Source: Pisolithus tinctorius (Eukaryota > Basidiomycota > Agaricomycetes > Boletales > Pisolithaceae). From it: DNA of 64,000 nt. Location: positions 496,001 through 560,000 of the forward strand of contig JANFAH010000013.1 of the NCBI GenBank assembly GCA_024663395.1, written 5' to 3'. Below the pieces are notes generated by a model. The model saw nothing but the letters and a program-made list of their open reading frames with translations, searched no databases and was not told where the DNA came from. This document shows, piece after piece, positions 11,401-22,220 of the stretch. The position numbers and the translations under genes are program-made. The first letter of the stretch is position 1. Each line of letters begins with the position of its first letter.

Positions 11401-12044
11401 CCATGGAAAGTTGGAAGCCGTTCTTACAGAGTGACACAACTTGAGACCATCAATTATGGCACTTGCATTGGAATCCTAGGTGATCAGGAGGATTCCTTGA
11501 AAGGCAGGGGGGATGGAGGAGAACAGACAGCAGGTGAGTGGTACAGGGGGAGAAAGGGGTGGGGCAGGTGATAGAGGAAAGGGGAGGTAGAATGACACCT
11601 TCTGCATATGACAACAGAATCATCTGGGTGTTAACTCTCAGGAAACATCCCCCTGACCAAACACTCCACTCATCCTTATGCACTCAAACTAACCTACCCT
11701 GTGCTTTAGCTCACCCTGCCCTTCATGCTGCTCTAACAAGATGATGGAGGACAGTTTGGACACCAACAAACTCCCATGATGAAGTCAACAAATATACCAT
11801 TGAAAAAACCCTGTGATTTTCAGAAGTTGGGACACTACCATCACCTCTTTGTCACCAGGAAAATCACACAGGTGTGAGAGGATGGAGACAAGGAACATGA
11901 AGCAGAGAGTATTGTTCTATGAACAAATGAACTGTTGAGTGGCTCAAACACTAACAACACCACAAGGTATATCAGCAGTTGGTGTAAAGGACAGAGAAGG
12001 TGATCCTCTAAGTGCATACTCCATGTCCTGCTGGGGATTGAGTC
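11401..12044. other. Spacer between two minisatellites
   Basis: Short open frames on both strands (for example minus 11450-11683, plus 11538-11744) have no motif. No gene is supported. Confidence 0.3.
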
Positions 12045-12620
12045 TATGTCATGTTGGGGATTTTCCTTGTCAAGTGTGGGGATTCTCCATGTCAAGGATG
12101 GGGATTCTCCATGACATGTTGGGGATTCTCCATGGCCCACTGGGGATTCTCCATGACATGTTGGGGATTCTCCATGGCCCACTGGGGATTCTCCATGACA
12201 TGTTGGGGATTCTCCATGGCCCACTGGGGATTCTCCATGTCATGTTGGAGATTCTCCATGTCATGTGTGGGGATTCTCCATGACCTGTGGAGATTCTCCA
12301 TGTCAAGGATGGGGATTCTCCATGCCATGTTGGGGATTCTCCATGCCATGTTGGGGATTCTCCATGGCCCACTGGGGATTCCCCATGTCATGTTGGAGAT
12401 TCTCCATGCCATGTTGGGGATTCCCCATGGCCCACTGGGGATTCTCCATGTCAAGGGTGGGGATTCTCCATGCCATGTTGGGGATTCTCCATTGGACATG
12501 GGGATTCTCCAAGTCAATTGTGGGGATTTTTCATGACCTATGAGGAAGAGATTCTTCATGGGCCATGGGGATTCTCCATGCCAAGGGTGGAGATTCCCCA
12601 TCTCATGTTGGAGATTTTCC
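12045..12620. repeat. Minisatellite, 21-bp unit, about 27 copies
   Basis: The core GGGGATTCTCCATG recurs mostly every 21 bp, alternating between two variants (followed by ACATGTT or GCCCACT) so that a 42-bp higher-order unit is visible in 12110-12230. Because 21 is a multiple of three, several frames on both strands stay open and spell seven-residue repeats. These frames are a by-product and I do not annotate them as genes. A few isolated copies lie at 10850-10925. Confidence 0.93.
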
Positions 12621-13066
12621 AAGTCAAGGTAGGCTTGCAGTGGCCAATGTGGAAGATCTTAATGGCATTGTGAATGATATGATACAAGTTGACAGCCATG
12701 TAGTAGGGAGTAAGGCTGCCTGTGCAAGGGACAATGGATGTCTGAAATGCATGATGATGCTGAATGAGGCAAGCATATTCTTCACCAAGCTTTGCTTGCA
12801 ACTCCAGGGAGCTTTTGTCAATACCAATCTGCAGAACTCCAGCAAGGAAGCCACCCTCCTTGTCTGTAACATCAACACAGTATTTGTGCTTGAACTCCCT
12901 GCAAAATGAGGTAATGTCCAATGGTGGAAGCTGAATGGTGTACACTTTCCTTCTACACTCTGCTGCCCAACACAGATCATCATCTGCAAGACAAAGATAT
13001 ATGATGCTTTTGATCCTGTAGTGACCATCTGCTTGACATTGTTGTCCTCCTTCAGGTGCTCCTGCA

Positions 13067-14646
13067 TACAGTGGCTCACAAAATTGTCCCAATGTTTGCA
13101 TGTTTTTCATTAATCATGGTGTAGCAAGTGAACTATCATTATTGAGTCCAAGATGTTGGTGGATGGATCAAAGCAGCTGGTCATGGCTCTCTGATGAGCC
13201 ATATTACATAATATTTGAGTAGAAACTGATGACAGAATACCCAAATGAAAATGAGAGCTCATTGGGACAATTTTGTAACTTTGTGATATACGGGGATGTA
13301 GTCCTTGGGAACACATATAAAACATGGTGAGATACTCACCAATGCTTACATAATGTATCACATGGTCTACTGAATGATTTGTCAACAAATAAACAATGCC
13401 AAACAGTGATTTTGCACCACTAAGCCTCCTCACTGTAACACAAGTCAAGAAGTCAGCATTCCAGCTCATCAGGGACATTCTCTCAGGGCAACCTCAGCAA
13501 ATGCTGGTGTACACTATAGTATAATCAATAGAATATGCTATCAGCATCATTGGTCTCTTCAGAAACCTGCTGGCAGTCATCTCCTGCACTGCTTCCCCAC
13601 CAAAGCCCCATGTGTCCTGGGACTAATCAGTACTGTGAGAGCTGAGAGTGATGTGGAGGTCCAATCTGGCATTCATCCTATCATGAACAAACCAACCACC
13701 CATTAACTAGTGCATTTCTGTGAAGGGGAAATTGGTATGGAGGTCAGGGTGAAGCTAAACCCTCTCTCACTCCAGGTACCATGGGAGGGATATGCTACTG
13801 AGCTACCAGGTTGCACATTCCTGGCATTCTATCTGGCACTGGATAATTCCTTTAGTCTTATATGACCAAATAACTCCTTCCCAGTGATGCCCAGTTCAGC
13901 TCAGAATACAGTTTGGCCAACCCTCCCATGATACTGGGAGTACCCAGAAGGGTTGTGCTTCACCTGAGCCTTCAGTCAGGCTTTTCTTCCACTGTGATGT
14001 AGTAGTTAGTGGGTGATTGGTTTGTTCATGATAGGATGAATGCCAGATTGGACCTCCACATCACTCTCAGCTCTCACAGTACTGATTAGTCCCAGGACAC
14101 ATGGGGCTTTGGTGGGGAAGCAGTGCAGGAGATGACTGCCAGCAGGTTTCTGAAGAGACCAATGATGCTGATAGCATATTCTATTGATTATACTATAGTG
14201 TACACCAGCATTTGCTGAGGTTGCCCTGAGAGAATGTCCCTGATGAGCTGGAATGCTGACTTCTTGACTTGTGTTACAGTGAGGAGGCTTAGTGGTGCAA
14301 AATCACTGTTTGGCATTGTTTATTTGTTGACAAATCATTCAGTAGACCATGTGATACATTATGTAAGCATTGGTGAGTATCTCACCATGTTTTATATGTG
14401 TTCCCAAGGACTACATCCCCAGTATATCACAAAGTTACAAAATTGTCCCAATGAGCTCTCATTTTCATTTGGGTATTCTGTCATCAGTTTCTACTCAAAT
14501 ATTATGTAATATGGCTCATCAGAGAGCCATGACCAGCTGCTTTGATCCATCCACCAACATCTTGGACTCAATGATGATAGTTCACTTGCTACACCATGAT
14601 TAATGAAAAACATGCAAACATTGGGACAATTTTGTGAGCCACTGTA
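13067..14646. repeat. Large inverted repeat with ~644-bp arms
   Basis: The arms 13067-13709 and 14003-14646 are reverse complements with very few differences (a single-base indel near 13290/14418 and isolated substitutions), around a 293-bp spacer. The outer ends are sharp: identity starts at TACAGTGGCTCAC on the left and stops at GTGAGCCACTGTA on the right. The right end abuts the truncated copia element. The left end interrupts a minus-strand open frame at 12556-13110 of unknown nature. Each arm encodes the same ~120-codon open frame with no motif. No flanking target duplication was found. Confidence 0.93.
13745..13825 (-). repeat. Possible second tRNA-like SINE remnant in the palindrome spacer
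   Basis: On the minus strand a good A box (GGTAGCTCAGTAGC) is followed at tRNA-like distance by a weak B box (GGTTTAGCTTC against GGTTCGANTCC). It lies in the single-copy spacer of the inverted repeat. No cloverleaf forms, so this is only a suggestion. Confidence 0.3.
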
Positions 14647-14712
14647 ACATGGTGCAAAGAGAAAGGAATACTGCTAGAACCTACAGCACCATACTCGCCA
14701 TCACAAAATGGC

Positions 14713-16920
14713 ATGGCTGAGCAATTCAATTGCACTGTCGTAGAGCTAGGATGGGCAATGCTACTGGCAAAAGACCTGCCGAAGTTCCTGTGGTGTGAGG
14801 CCATAAGTCATGCAGTTTATGTATGCAACCACACATGGACATGCACCTGCGAGAAAACACCCTACGAGGGATGGTATGGGCAAGAGCCCAACATATCACA
14901 CCTTCAAGAGTTTGGAACATGCATATGGATCCTCAATGAACACCAAACAATCTCCAAGCTGGATGTGAGATCACATGTGTACCCATTCATGGGCTTCCTA
15001 GATGGCCTGTGTGCTGTTCAGTACTTCGACACATGCACAAGACAAATATGTATCTAGAGAAACTACCAGTTCCATCCAGAAACCAACTCACCTCCTCAAG
15101 ACCTGCCACCTGCAGGGGGAGACACTGGAGGAGAGGAAGAAAGAACCGCCAGCGATAATGTGGAACCAAAATGGAAACAAATGGAGTCGCATGACAAGCC
15201 CATGAGGCAAAGCAAAAGAGCCCAGACATCACACAATTACAATGTGTTGAATGATCCATTACCCGATTTGGACAAATTACTAAGCGATGATCAAACATTG
15301 GAGAATCACGAGCTCTTGTCAGCAGAGCAAGTGTACTTGGCATTTAATGAAAGTACACTAGGAGAAGGCGACCCCAAGACACTACAAGAGGCTAAAGCCT
15401 CACCTGAATGGCCAGAGTGGCAGAAGGCCATAGAAGCTGAGCTACAACAATTGCATGAAAAAGGGATGTGGATACTAGTAGATCCACCAGAAGGGCGCAA
15501 ACCCATATCAAATAAATGGGTATTCACCCAAAAATATGATAAGGATGGGGTACTCCAAAAATACAAAGCGAGATTAGTCACCAGGGGGTACTCCCAGGTC
15601 CCAGGAATGGATTATAATGATACCTATTCCCCAGTCATTAGATTAGAAACAATACACCTTATCTTATCATTGGCCAACACCCAAAACTGGGAAATCCAAC
15701 AAATGGATGTAAAGGGCATGTACTTAAATGGTAAACTCAAGGAAGAAATATACATGGAACAGCCCAAAGGCTTCGACAACGAAACCAGATGCCTATGTAA
15801 ATTAATTAAGACACTATACGGACTGAAACAATCCAGAAGAGAGTGGAACGAAGAGCTAAATGGCCAGCTACAGACCATCAGCTTCGCCCAACTCCACCCC
15901 AACCCATGTGTATACATAAGAAAAACCTCGACTACAATTGAGATCATTATGGTATGGGTAGACAACCTAGTACTTGTCACTAACACTGCCAAACTTATGA
16001 CTAAGCTAAAAATACAACTACAAAATATGTTCGAGGTAACAGACCTCAGAGACCCAAGTAAGCTAGTTGGGATTGAGATCACACGAAATCGCACCAGTGG
16101 AATAATCACCCTCAGCCAGACACGCTACATAGAGGGACTACTACAAAAATATGGAATGACCGACACAAATCCAGTCAAAACTCCACTCGATCTGGGCACA
16201 CAGCTAAATCCACGTGACACCAAGACCAAAGATGTACCTAGTGGCAACTACACAACACTCATAGGGCACCTAATGTATGCATCAGTGGCCACAAGGCCTG
16301 ACATAATGTATGTGGTTAATAGACTCACATCCTTCACAGCAAATCCCGACCTGTCCCATTGGACGGCAGCAAAAAGAATATTAAGATATCTAGTGGGAAC
16401 TAAAAGCTATGGGATTGCCTATAAGGCTGACCCAACTCATCCCAAACACAATAAATTAATTATGTATTCAGATGCTGACTTCACTAATGACAACGATTGG
16501 ATATCAATCTCAGGCTATGTATCTGCCTTCAACCAAGGCATGGTCACATGGTACTCAAAGAAACAGAACCATGTGGCTCTCTCCATGGCAGAAGCTGAAT
16601 ACATATCAATGGTGAACACAACATGCAAAATTATATGGCTAAGAAGCCTACTAAGTGAGCTAGATCACCTGCAATTAGAGGCCACAATGCTTTACGGTGA
16701 CAATCAATCAGTGCTAGTGATTGCGAAAAATGCGCAGTACCACCAGCAATCAAAACACCTTGACACTAAAAACCATTTTATTCATGACTACGCAAAAAGA
16801 GGAATAATTAACTTGAAATGCTGCCCTACGGTCAAAATGACAGCTGATATTTTCACTAAAGCGTTAACCAGACCAAAACATGAACACAATAGAGAAGCCT
16901 TGGGCATGACCCCAGCTTGA
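14713..16920 (+). pseudogene. Copia pol fragment (integrase C-term, RT, RNase H), inactive
   Basis: One frame runs from 14713 to 16920 with a single stop, TAG at 15055-15057. The first ~115 codons are the end of integrase (AEQFNCTVVELGWAML, TPYEGWYGQEPNISHL). Reverse transcriptase follows with KYKARLVTRGYSQ, QMDVKGMYLNGKLKEEIYME and LYGLKQ. The catalytic YVDD box reads WVDN (near 15955-15975), so the second essential aspartate is asparagine and the tyrosine is changed. RNase H retains YSDADF, SMAEAEYIS and KHLDTKNHFIHD. With the nonsense codon and the altered YVDD, this pol cannot be active. Confidence 0.9.
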
Positions 16921-16927
16921 GGGGGAG

Positions 16928-17267
16928 TGTAGGAATACCAACCCGTTGTCACACCCAAATAAGGAAACAATGATGCACAGAAGGTGCGGGATATATATGT
17001 CATAACCCCAAGAAGGGGATAAGCAAAATGAAAATACAAAGGCAGGAGCAAGGGCAGACATGCCCCAACAGACGAGATATCAAATGTATGACATAGATAT
17101 AAGGTAGCTACCACAAGGGAGGGAATCCCCATGAGACGAGAATGTCACCTTGTCAACCCACAGTCCTGCCTGAGCATACTGAGTGCTAAGCCAGCTATCC
17201 TTGCACGCAACCCTGCTCGTACCTAATTGGTTATACATCAGTCTCCACGCGCACCACATTCCTAACA
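16928..17267 (+). repeat. Copia 3' LTR, about 340 bp
   Basis: It starts TGTAGGAATA directly after the polypurine tract and ends ATTCCTAACA, so TG...CA ends and short inverted termini are present. An internal TATA-like GGATATATATG is visible near 16988. Ends are inferred from these signals because no second LTR remains for comparison. Confidence 0.75.
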
Positions 17268-18201
17268 GTAACATGGTCCAGCATATATTGTCATTGAATA
17301 AACTCATAGCTGATAGCAATGACATTGCTGGTACCAGCAGTGTCAATACACAAGTGGCACATGCCACTGTCCATGGTCATCTGCACAATGTTCTCTGACA
17401 TGACATGTACAAACAAAATGCAGGAACCCCAATGCAACCAACCCCCCCCCCCCCCCCCCCCAGAAAGGAAATCACACATGATCAGACTTAACAGTCCAGT
17501 ATGATCATTGAGGACAAAGAGTTTACAGACCTGGCCTGACAGCATCCAGGAATATTTCATTGTCTAATTATTCTGCTTGTACACACCCACCTAGCATACC
17601 CTAACAGATAGCACCATGCACCCTTGTAACTTTTTTGACTTTTTGACTTCAATAAATAGTGTGATGAGTAAGAAAAGTGAGAATAGTTGGAAAGAGTTGT
17701 AAATAGCATGTCAATAGTAGGATTAGTATTTTGTGAATTTGCTGATGTTGTGACAGGGGTGTAACCTACCATGGACAGGCCTGTCCATGTCTTACAGTAG
17801 CTCAGTATACTTAATTGGTCATGGGCCCATCTAAATGTTTCAGCATCCTTACCCACCATGGGCCCCCCTATATGTTGTGGTAATGCATTTATGGGCCTGT
17901 ACATATGTTGCTCTCACTCTAGGCCCTCAGGCCTGTCCATGTGTACCAGTTAATCTATATAGGCAGGCCCATCTCAGAGTCTATATAAGTGTTGGTGTTT
18001 TGGTGCACAGGCTGCCCATGTGTTGTGACTAAGTGTGACTACACACTGTGTTTTGTTTGCATCCACAGCATTTTAAAAAATAGGTCCCTAGGATTGTGTC
18101 TACTGCAACTGATTGTGTAAATGCTGCCTGGTCTAATTAGAATGAGCCAAACCCATGCCACATGCAACAGTATTTGTCTTATTTCCCATGCTTAGGTCCA
18201 T
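17268..18201. other. Non-coding stretch with a 20-bp C run
   Basis: A run of 20 cytosines lies at 17442-17461. A 30-bp imperfect palindrome centred on GGTACC is near 17330. GGCC-rich words (GGCCTGTCCATG and variants) recur between 17770 and 18010, with a TATATAAG box near 17985, which hints at an old LTR, but ends could not be set. Confidence 0.4.
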
Positions 18202-19363
18202 TTAGATCTCAGGCGTGGCCATGTAGTCTAACACACATCCATACACCTCGCGTGCAACTCGTCTCCATGTTTCCCTGCACACTGCATACTCCTCTGCATA
18301 CACCACCTCCAAATGATGGAGCCTTTTCCCAATGATAACCAGGCTATGTAATGGCTCTCCGAAACTCTCCGGCGGTTGCTCACTAAGTTGCTCGAGCGTC
18401 CCGCACACGATGCGCTGCCGCGTATTATCGGGACCAGCATCATCACAGCCAACGCGCGAAAGTGCGATGGCAAGGGTTGTCTTGGGTGAGAGAACATTTT
18501 CGGCGCGGAGAGATTCGATCTCTAGAAGTTGTGATACGGCTTGGGGAATGGACATGTACCGAGGTGGTTCGTATATCTTCCTTCCTCTTTATTATTATTA
18601 TCTCTCCTGTCAGTCCTATTTTTTCCAAGCCAAGAAAACACGTAACGTACCGAGCAAGATTTTCCTCGCTCTGCTCCTTCACTTTAATATCCAGCAACAC
18701 GAGCGTATGCAATCCCAACCCTATATTCTCGCGTATGCGATCGTAAAACGAATCGGGTTTCCAGGTGTCGGTGAAAAAAACGAGAGAGACCGCCTGTCCG
18801 AAGTTGTATAGTTGGAGCCCGCATGCACCGACGGCATTCATGATCGATGCATTGTGGATCACGCGAACGGGGATGCCAGATGAGCGTGCGCGAAGGACGA
18901 TGTCGATGTGGGTCGTTGCGCTGGTCGTGGGGCATGGTTTAGATAGATAGATAGGGATGGGGAGACGCAGGACGTTACCCGAAAGGATCGCCGACGACGA
19001 GTAGCGACACGTCTTGTTTATCTGCCCCTTTCAAGATTTCCTCTGCCTGTGTCTCGACCATGTCGCGGTCGGCGACGATGACTTCTTTTCCATAGAACGA
19101 TTCCTTTCATACCTTGTAGTTAGTGTGGTCATTCCAGATTCATGCACGTTGTTGTTGGACGGTACACTCACTAGACGTTCCTTGTTGACCAAGAGGATGC
19201 TTGTATACGCTTCCAGATATACCCGCGACGACGATTTCACTGCCTGATACAGGTCCCATCAGGGCTATTCAGCAGTGAAAAGGCGACCTTTCCAACGTAC
19301 CTCCAGTCCACGCACAGTGATGTCTTTTTCATCGCAGAGACCAAGCCCAATGATGTACAGCAT
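18202..19363 (-). CDS. DPH5: Diphthine methyl ester synthase (DPH5)
   Basis: This S-adenosylmethionine-dependent methyltransferase methylates the modified histidine of translation elongation factor 2 during diphthamide synthesis in the cytosol. There are five exons: 19301-19363, 19172-19243, 18979-19103, 18651-18920 and 18202-18586, giving 304 residues, the usual length. Donors are GTACGT, GTGAGT, GTAACG and GTACGT. Family marks are clear: [20 protein letters not shown] at the N-terminus, [22 protein letters not shown] around residue 85, [51 protein letters not shown] and [18 protein letters not shown]. The reading frame is unbroken and the gene looks functional. It is head-to-tail with the next minus-strand gene. 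Confidence 0.96.
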
Positions 19364-19461
19364 CGTTGTTGTCGGACAGTCAAAGATAACTCAAATCTCT
19401 TGATCGACTGGACTAATAATCCAATCGCATCGCATTATCCTAATAGTAGTGGTACGTATGA

Positions 19462-21294
19462 TCATACAACATACACGTTCTCCTTTTGTAATTGATATCC
19501 CTCCAATCGCTTGAAATACTCCAGCCGATCACGTCGTTCCTGTTCATATCTCTGCTACAACATCAGCATCGACATACCTTAGAAAAGTGAAGACAAGTTT
19601 CCCACCTCGCGTGAATCATCTGACATTCCAAGTACATCTCCCAACGGTCTTGACTTCCTCTTCCCCTTGGCATCTTTATTGCTCTTTGCACCGACCGTCT
19701 TACCCCGACCGCGTCCACGAGTGGTGGTGCCCTCTTTAGTCTTCACGGTACTCCTCGTCACCTTGGCAGGTCTCAATTGTTTAGCAGGCACTGCCGCGGT
19801 TGCTCGAGAACCAGAGCGCGTGGCCGGTCTCGCAACAGGAGACTTAGACTTCGTCTCTGCAGTCGATGTCGCGGATCTCAACCGCGTCCGTATCCTTCCA
19901 ACACCACCACTACCTCGTTCAGTCTCACTGCGATCTCGTGCTGGATGGTTGGCTGCTGCGGCCTGCCGCGCACTCCGCCGTCGCGGGCGGACAGGGGTAG
20001 CCGTGTGTGATGACGGCAATGATTCAACGGTGTTCTGTTGACGAACAGATGGCGTCGAAGATGGTGTAGGTATGCAATTGCGTGCCTTGGTCTTGACACG
20101 CTTGGAAGCCGGTGCCACTTTGTGGCTGTCCTTTCCGATTGGCTGCTTACCTCGAGCTTTGGCAGTCTGAGCTCGCGTATGCTTCCGCACAGGGGTAGCA
20201 TTCTGCGCCATTGTCCGAGTTTGCACTGGTCCAGTTATACGAGGCCCGCTCGTAGTAACAATGGACACCTTGACAGGTGATGGACTAGAAGGTTGACTCC
20301 CACCTGCTGAGCTCTCTTCTGGCGTCAGAGACGCGACCCTTTTGCGCTTGCGAGGTGTGCGCAGTGGATCTGGGAATGTAGTCTGAGAGTGTGTGGTGCG
20401 GGGCTCTGGCATGGGTTCATGAGCACACTGCTGGCCCAACAATGGCGCAGCAGGTATGAGTGGACAAGACGACGGTCCTGCGACGGGTTCGTCGAGATAC
20501 AAGTCGTCGATATCTTCATAATTGGTGGGTATGGGCTCTTCTGGCCGCGCAGAAGACGACCGTACGGGTGCGGTGGGGGTATTAGATAAGATAACCGTGT
20601 TGCGCGGAGGTGACTTCACGGCGCGTATGCCCGCCCTCGATGTGGGTTTGCGTACAGGTGGAGGGGCTGCAGCACGCTGTGCCTTGAGCACGCGCTCGAT
20701 GGCAAGAAACCCAAATGGGTCTGAATCGGATGGGCGAATGGGAGTGCTTGTGAGTTCATATTCATATCGGGCACTGGAATTATGACCGTGGGCTCGCCCG
20801 TTATCAGACGTAGGCAGAGGCGAACTGGGCGGGAGAGAAGACGACGGTAGAGTGGGATGTATCCAGTTGGGTGGGTCTGCTGGGTACGCGGGTGGCTTTG
20901 GTTTCTTTGGTCTCCGTGGTGGTTCGAGTGTGCTCTGCGCAGGTCTTTTGAGCGTGTTCTTTGATATGCGAATGGGTGACGGTGTGGGTGGGAAGAAGAA
21001 CTGGTCTGTTATGTCGCGAAGGACCAAATCCTCTGAGATGTGGTGTGACATTGGCGTACGCAGCAACGACGAACGCGGTGCAAAGGACAGCGCAGGGAGG
21101 GGCCTCGCGTCTTCGTCAATGTTGATGATGGGCGTGTTCTCGTCGTTTTCTATCTCATCATCTGACAAATTCGCAACGGACTCGTTCTCATCCTCAACAG
21201 GCTCTGTGGCTTGGACTACCTCCTCCTCTTCCTCGTCGCTGGGCTGGGTTCGTCGTTGTACACTGCGAGTGCGGGGTAGGCGTGCCCTCGGCAT
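19462..21294 (-). CDS. Disordered basic nuclear-type protein with C-terminal coiled coil
   Basis: Exon 1 is 19606-21294 (563 codons) and a second exon, 19462-19551, adds 29 residues after a 54-nt intron with donor GTGGGA, a CTGATG branch site and acceptor GCAG. The added tail is a charged helix (YEQERRDRLEYFKRLEGY). The total is 592 residues. The body is low-complexity: an acidic N-terminus (DEEEEEVVQ), Ser/Pro/Arg-rich linkers, a TTRGRGRGK AT-hook-like motif and a KGKRKSR basic patch near the C-terminus. A conserved-looking core lies around DPFGFLAIERVLK and EEPIPTNYEDIDDLYLDEP. I do not recognise the family. A chromatin or DNA-associated role is an inference from composition only. A decayed partial copy lies at 42340-42810. 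Confidence 0.8.
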
Positions 21295-21439
21295 GGTGGG
21301 TGGGGTGGACAATGCGTGGGAAAATGATATCTCTGAGTTTGGGTTTATTTGGCGATCCGTGACTCTGACGACATCATCAACGCTTTACTTGGATTTTCCC
21401 CGTTCCTTCTAACAACTTTTTTTGCAAAAGTTGCACTAA

Positions 21440-21790
21440 CATCGTATGCTGACGCAACGCAGACTCTATAACTGGCACAGAAGGTGTGTATCGCACCGCT
21501 TTCGACGGTAGGTAATCAATAAGCAGTCTTCGGTAGCCTGGGGTAGCCACGCATTCACTCTTTCGCCCATGTTTATCTGAGCTCCTTGGACGAAAAAGTT
21601 TCCTACCTCCCATGCTCTCGTGTTTCCTCCAATGTAATACTTAATCCTATAGTATCAAGGGATCACAAGGACTCTGAGAACACCTGCGGTCCCTGCGTCT
21701 CGCAGCTGGTGTTAACATAAGGGTAGCTACTTTTTCAATGCTACGGCGTGCTACTCTCACCCAAGGATCGCCACTTCTGAGGGAGTTTTG
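21440..21790 (+). repeat. Dispersed repeat R, copy 1
   Basis: Shared words, in order, are CTGGCACAGAAGGTG, CTTCGGTAGCC, TTTATCTGAGCTCC, AGGGATCACAAGGACTCTGAG, ACACCTGCGGTCCCTGCG and TTCTGAGGGA. The same series occurs near 27930, 29790 and (shortened) 45780. No protein or TIR is seen, so the element type is unknown. Confidence 0.8.
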
Positions 21791-21859
21791 ATTAACCAGC
21801 GAGCGCACGAAGTGACAGATGGTATAAAGAAAAGAGATAGTATCTACAGAATTCGGCAG

Positions 21860-22220
21860 TGAAACCCCCTTCGCTACTCGACTTACGACCCTAGGCCCTT
21901 TCTTCCCTCCTATCCGACTTGTGACTTTAAGTGAAATACCTTCTACTGGTCACATACACGCTGTATGATAGCCAGCCTACGTTGTTCGTGGTTATGGAAC
22001 TCACCGATAAGCATCGGTAAGTCAGACCCTCCACCCTTTCTAATCCGGGCGAGTCTAGATGAATCTAGTGTGCCACCGCCGCCTGGCCACCTAGTCTGGT
22101 GACCAGGCTATATGGTATTAATGAGGCAGGCCGTCGATAGAAGGCCTCAAACTCAAAGATAAATCAAGTGGCTGGCGCTGCGCCAGCTCCCACACAGACA
22201 GCGGTGATTCTAGTCGAACC
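21860..22220 (+). promoter_or_regulatory. Upstream region shared by MYND genes A and B
   Basis: TACTCGACTTACGACC, then CCTCCT and CTTGTGACCTTA-like words and ATACC(T/G)TCTACTG are shared with 37280-37410 upstream of gene copy B. This marks the segment as the duplicated 5' region. Copy B has a TTATATAAAA box at this place while copy A reads TTTAAGTGAAA. No transcription start can be fixed. Confidence 0.4.

Larger units (their letters stand above)
14647..17267 (+). mobile_element. Ty1/copia retrotransposon, 5'-truncated
   Basis: The element keeps the C-terminal part of integrase, reverse transcriptase, RNase H, a polypurine tract (GAGGGGGAG just before 16928) and a 3' LTR. The 5' LTR, Gag, protease and most of integrase are missing, because the sequence is cut at the outer edge of the inverted repeat at 14646. 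No target duplication can be checked, since the 5' end is lost. Confidence 0.9.

Noticed and set aside
11841..12673. Long repeat-peptide ORFs on both strands (up to 176 codons)
   Set aside because: They are by-products of the 21-bp minisatellite, which keeps several frames open at once; no start context, introns or motif supports any of them.
12556..13110. 184-codon minus ORF left of the inverted repeat
   Set aside because: It starts in the palindrome arm and ends in minisatellite, so it is a chimera; no family recognised.
13110..14603. Two ~120-codon ORFs in the palindrome arms as a gene pair
   Set aside because: They are the same sequence in inverted copies, with no motif; the plus-strand copy is frame-shifted by an indel.
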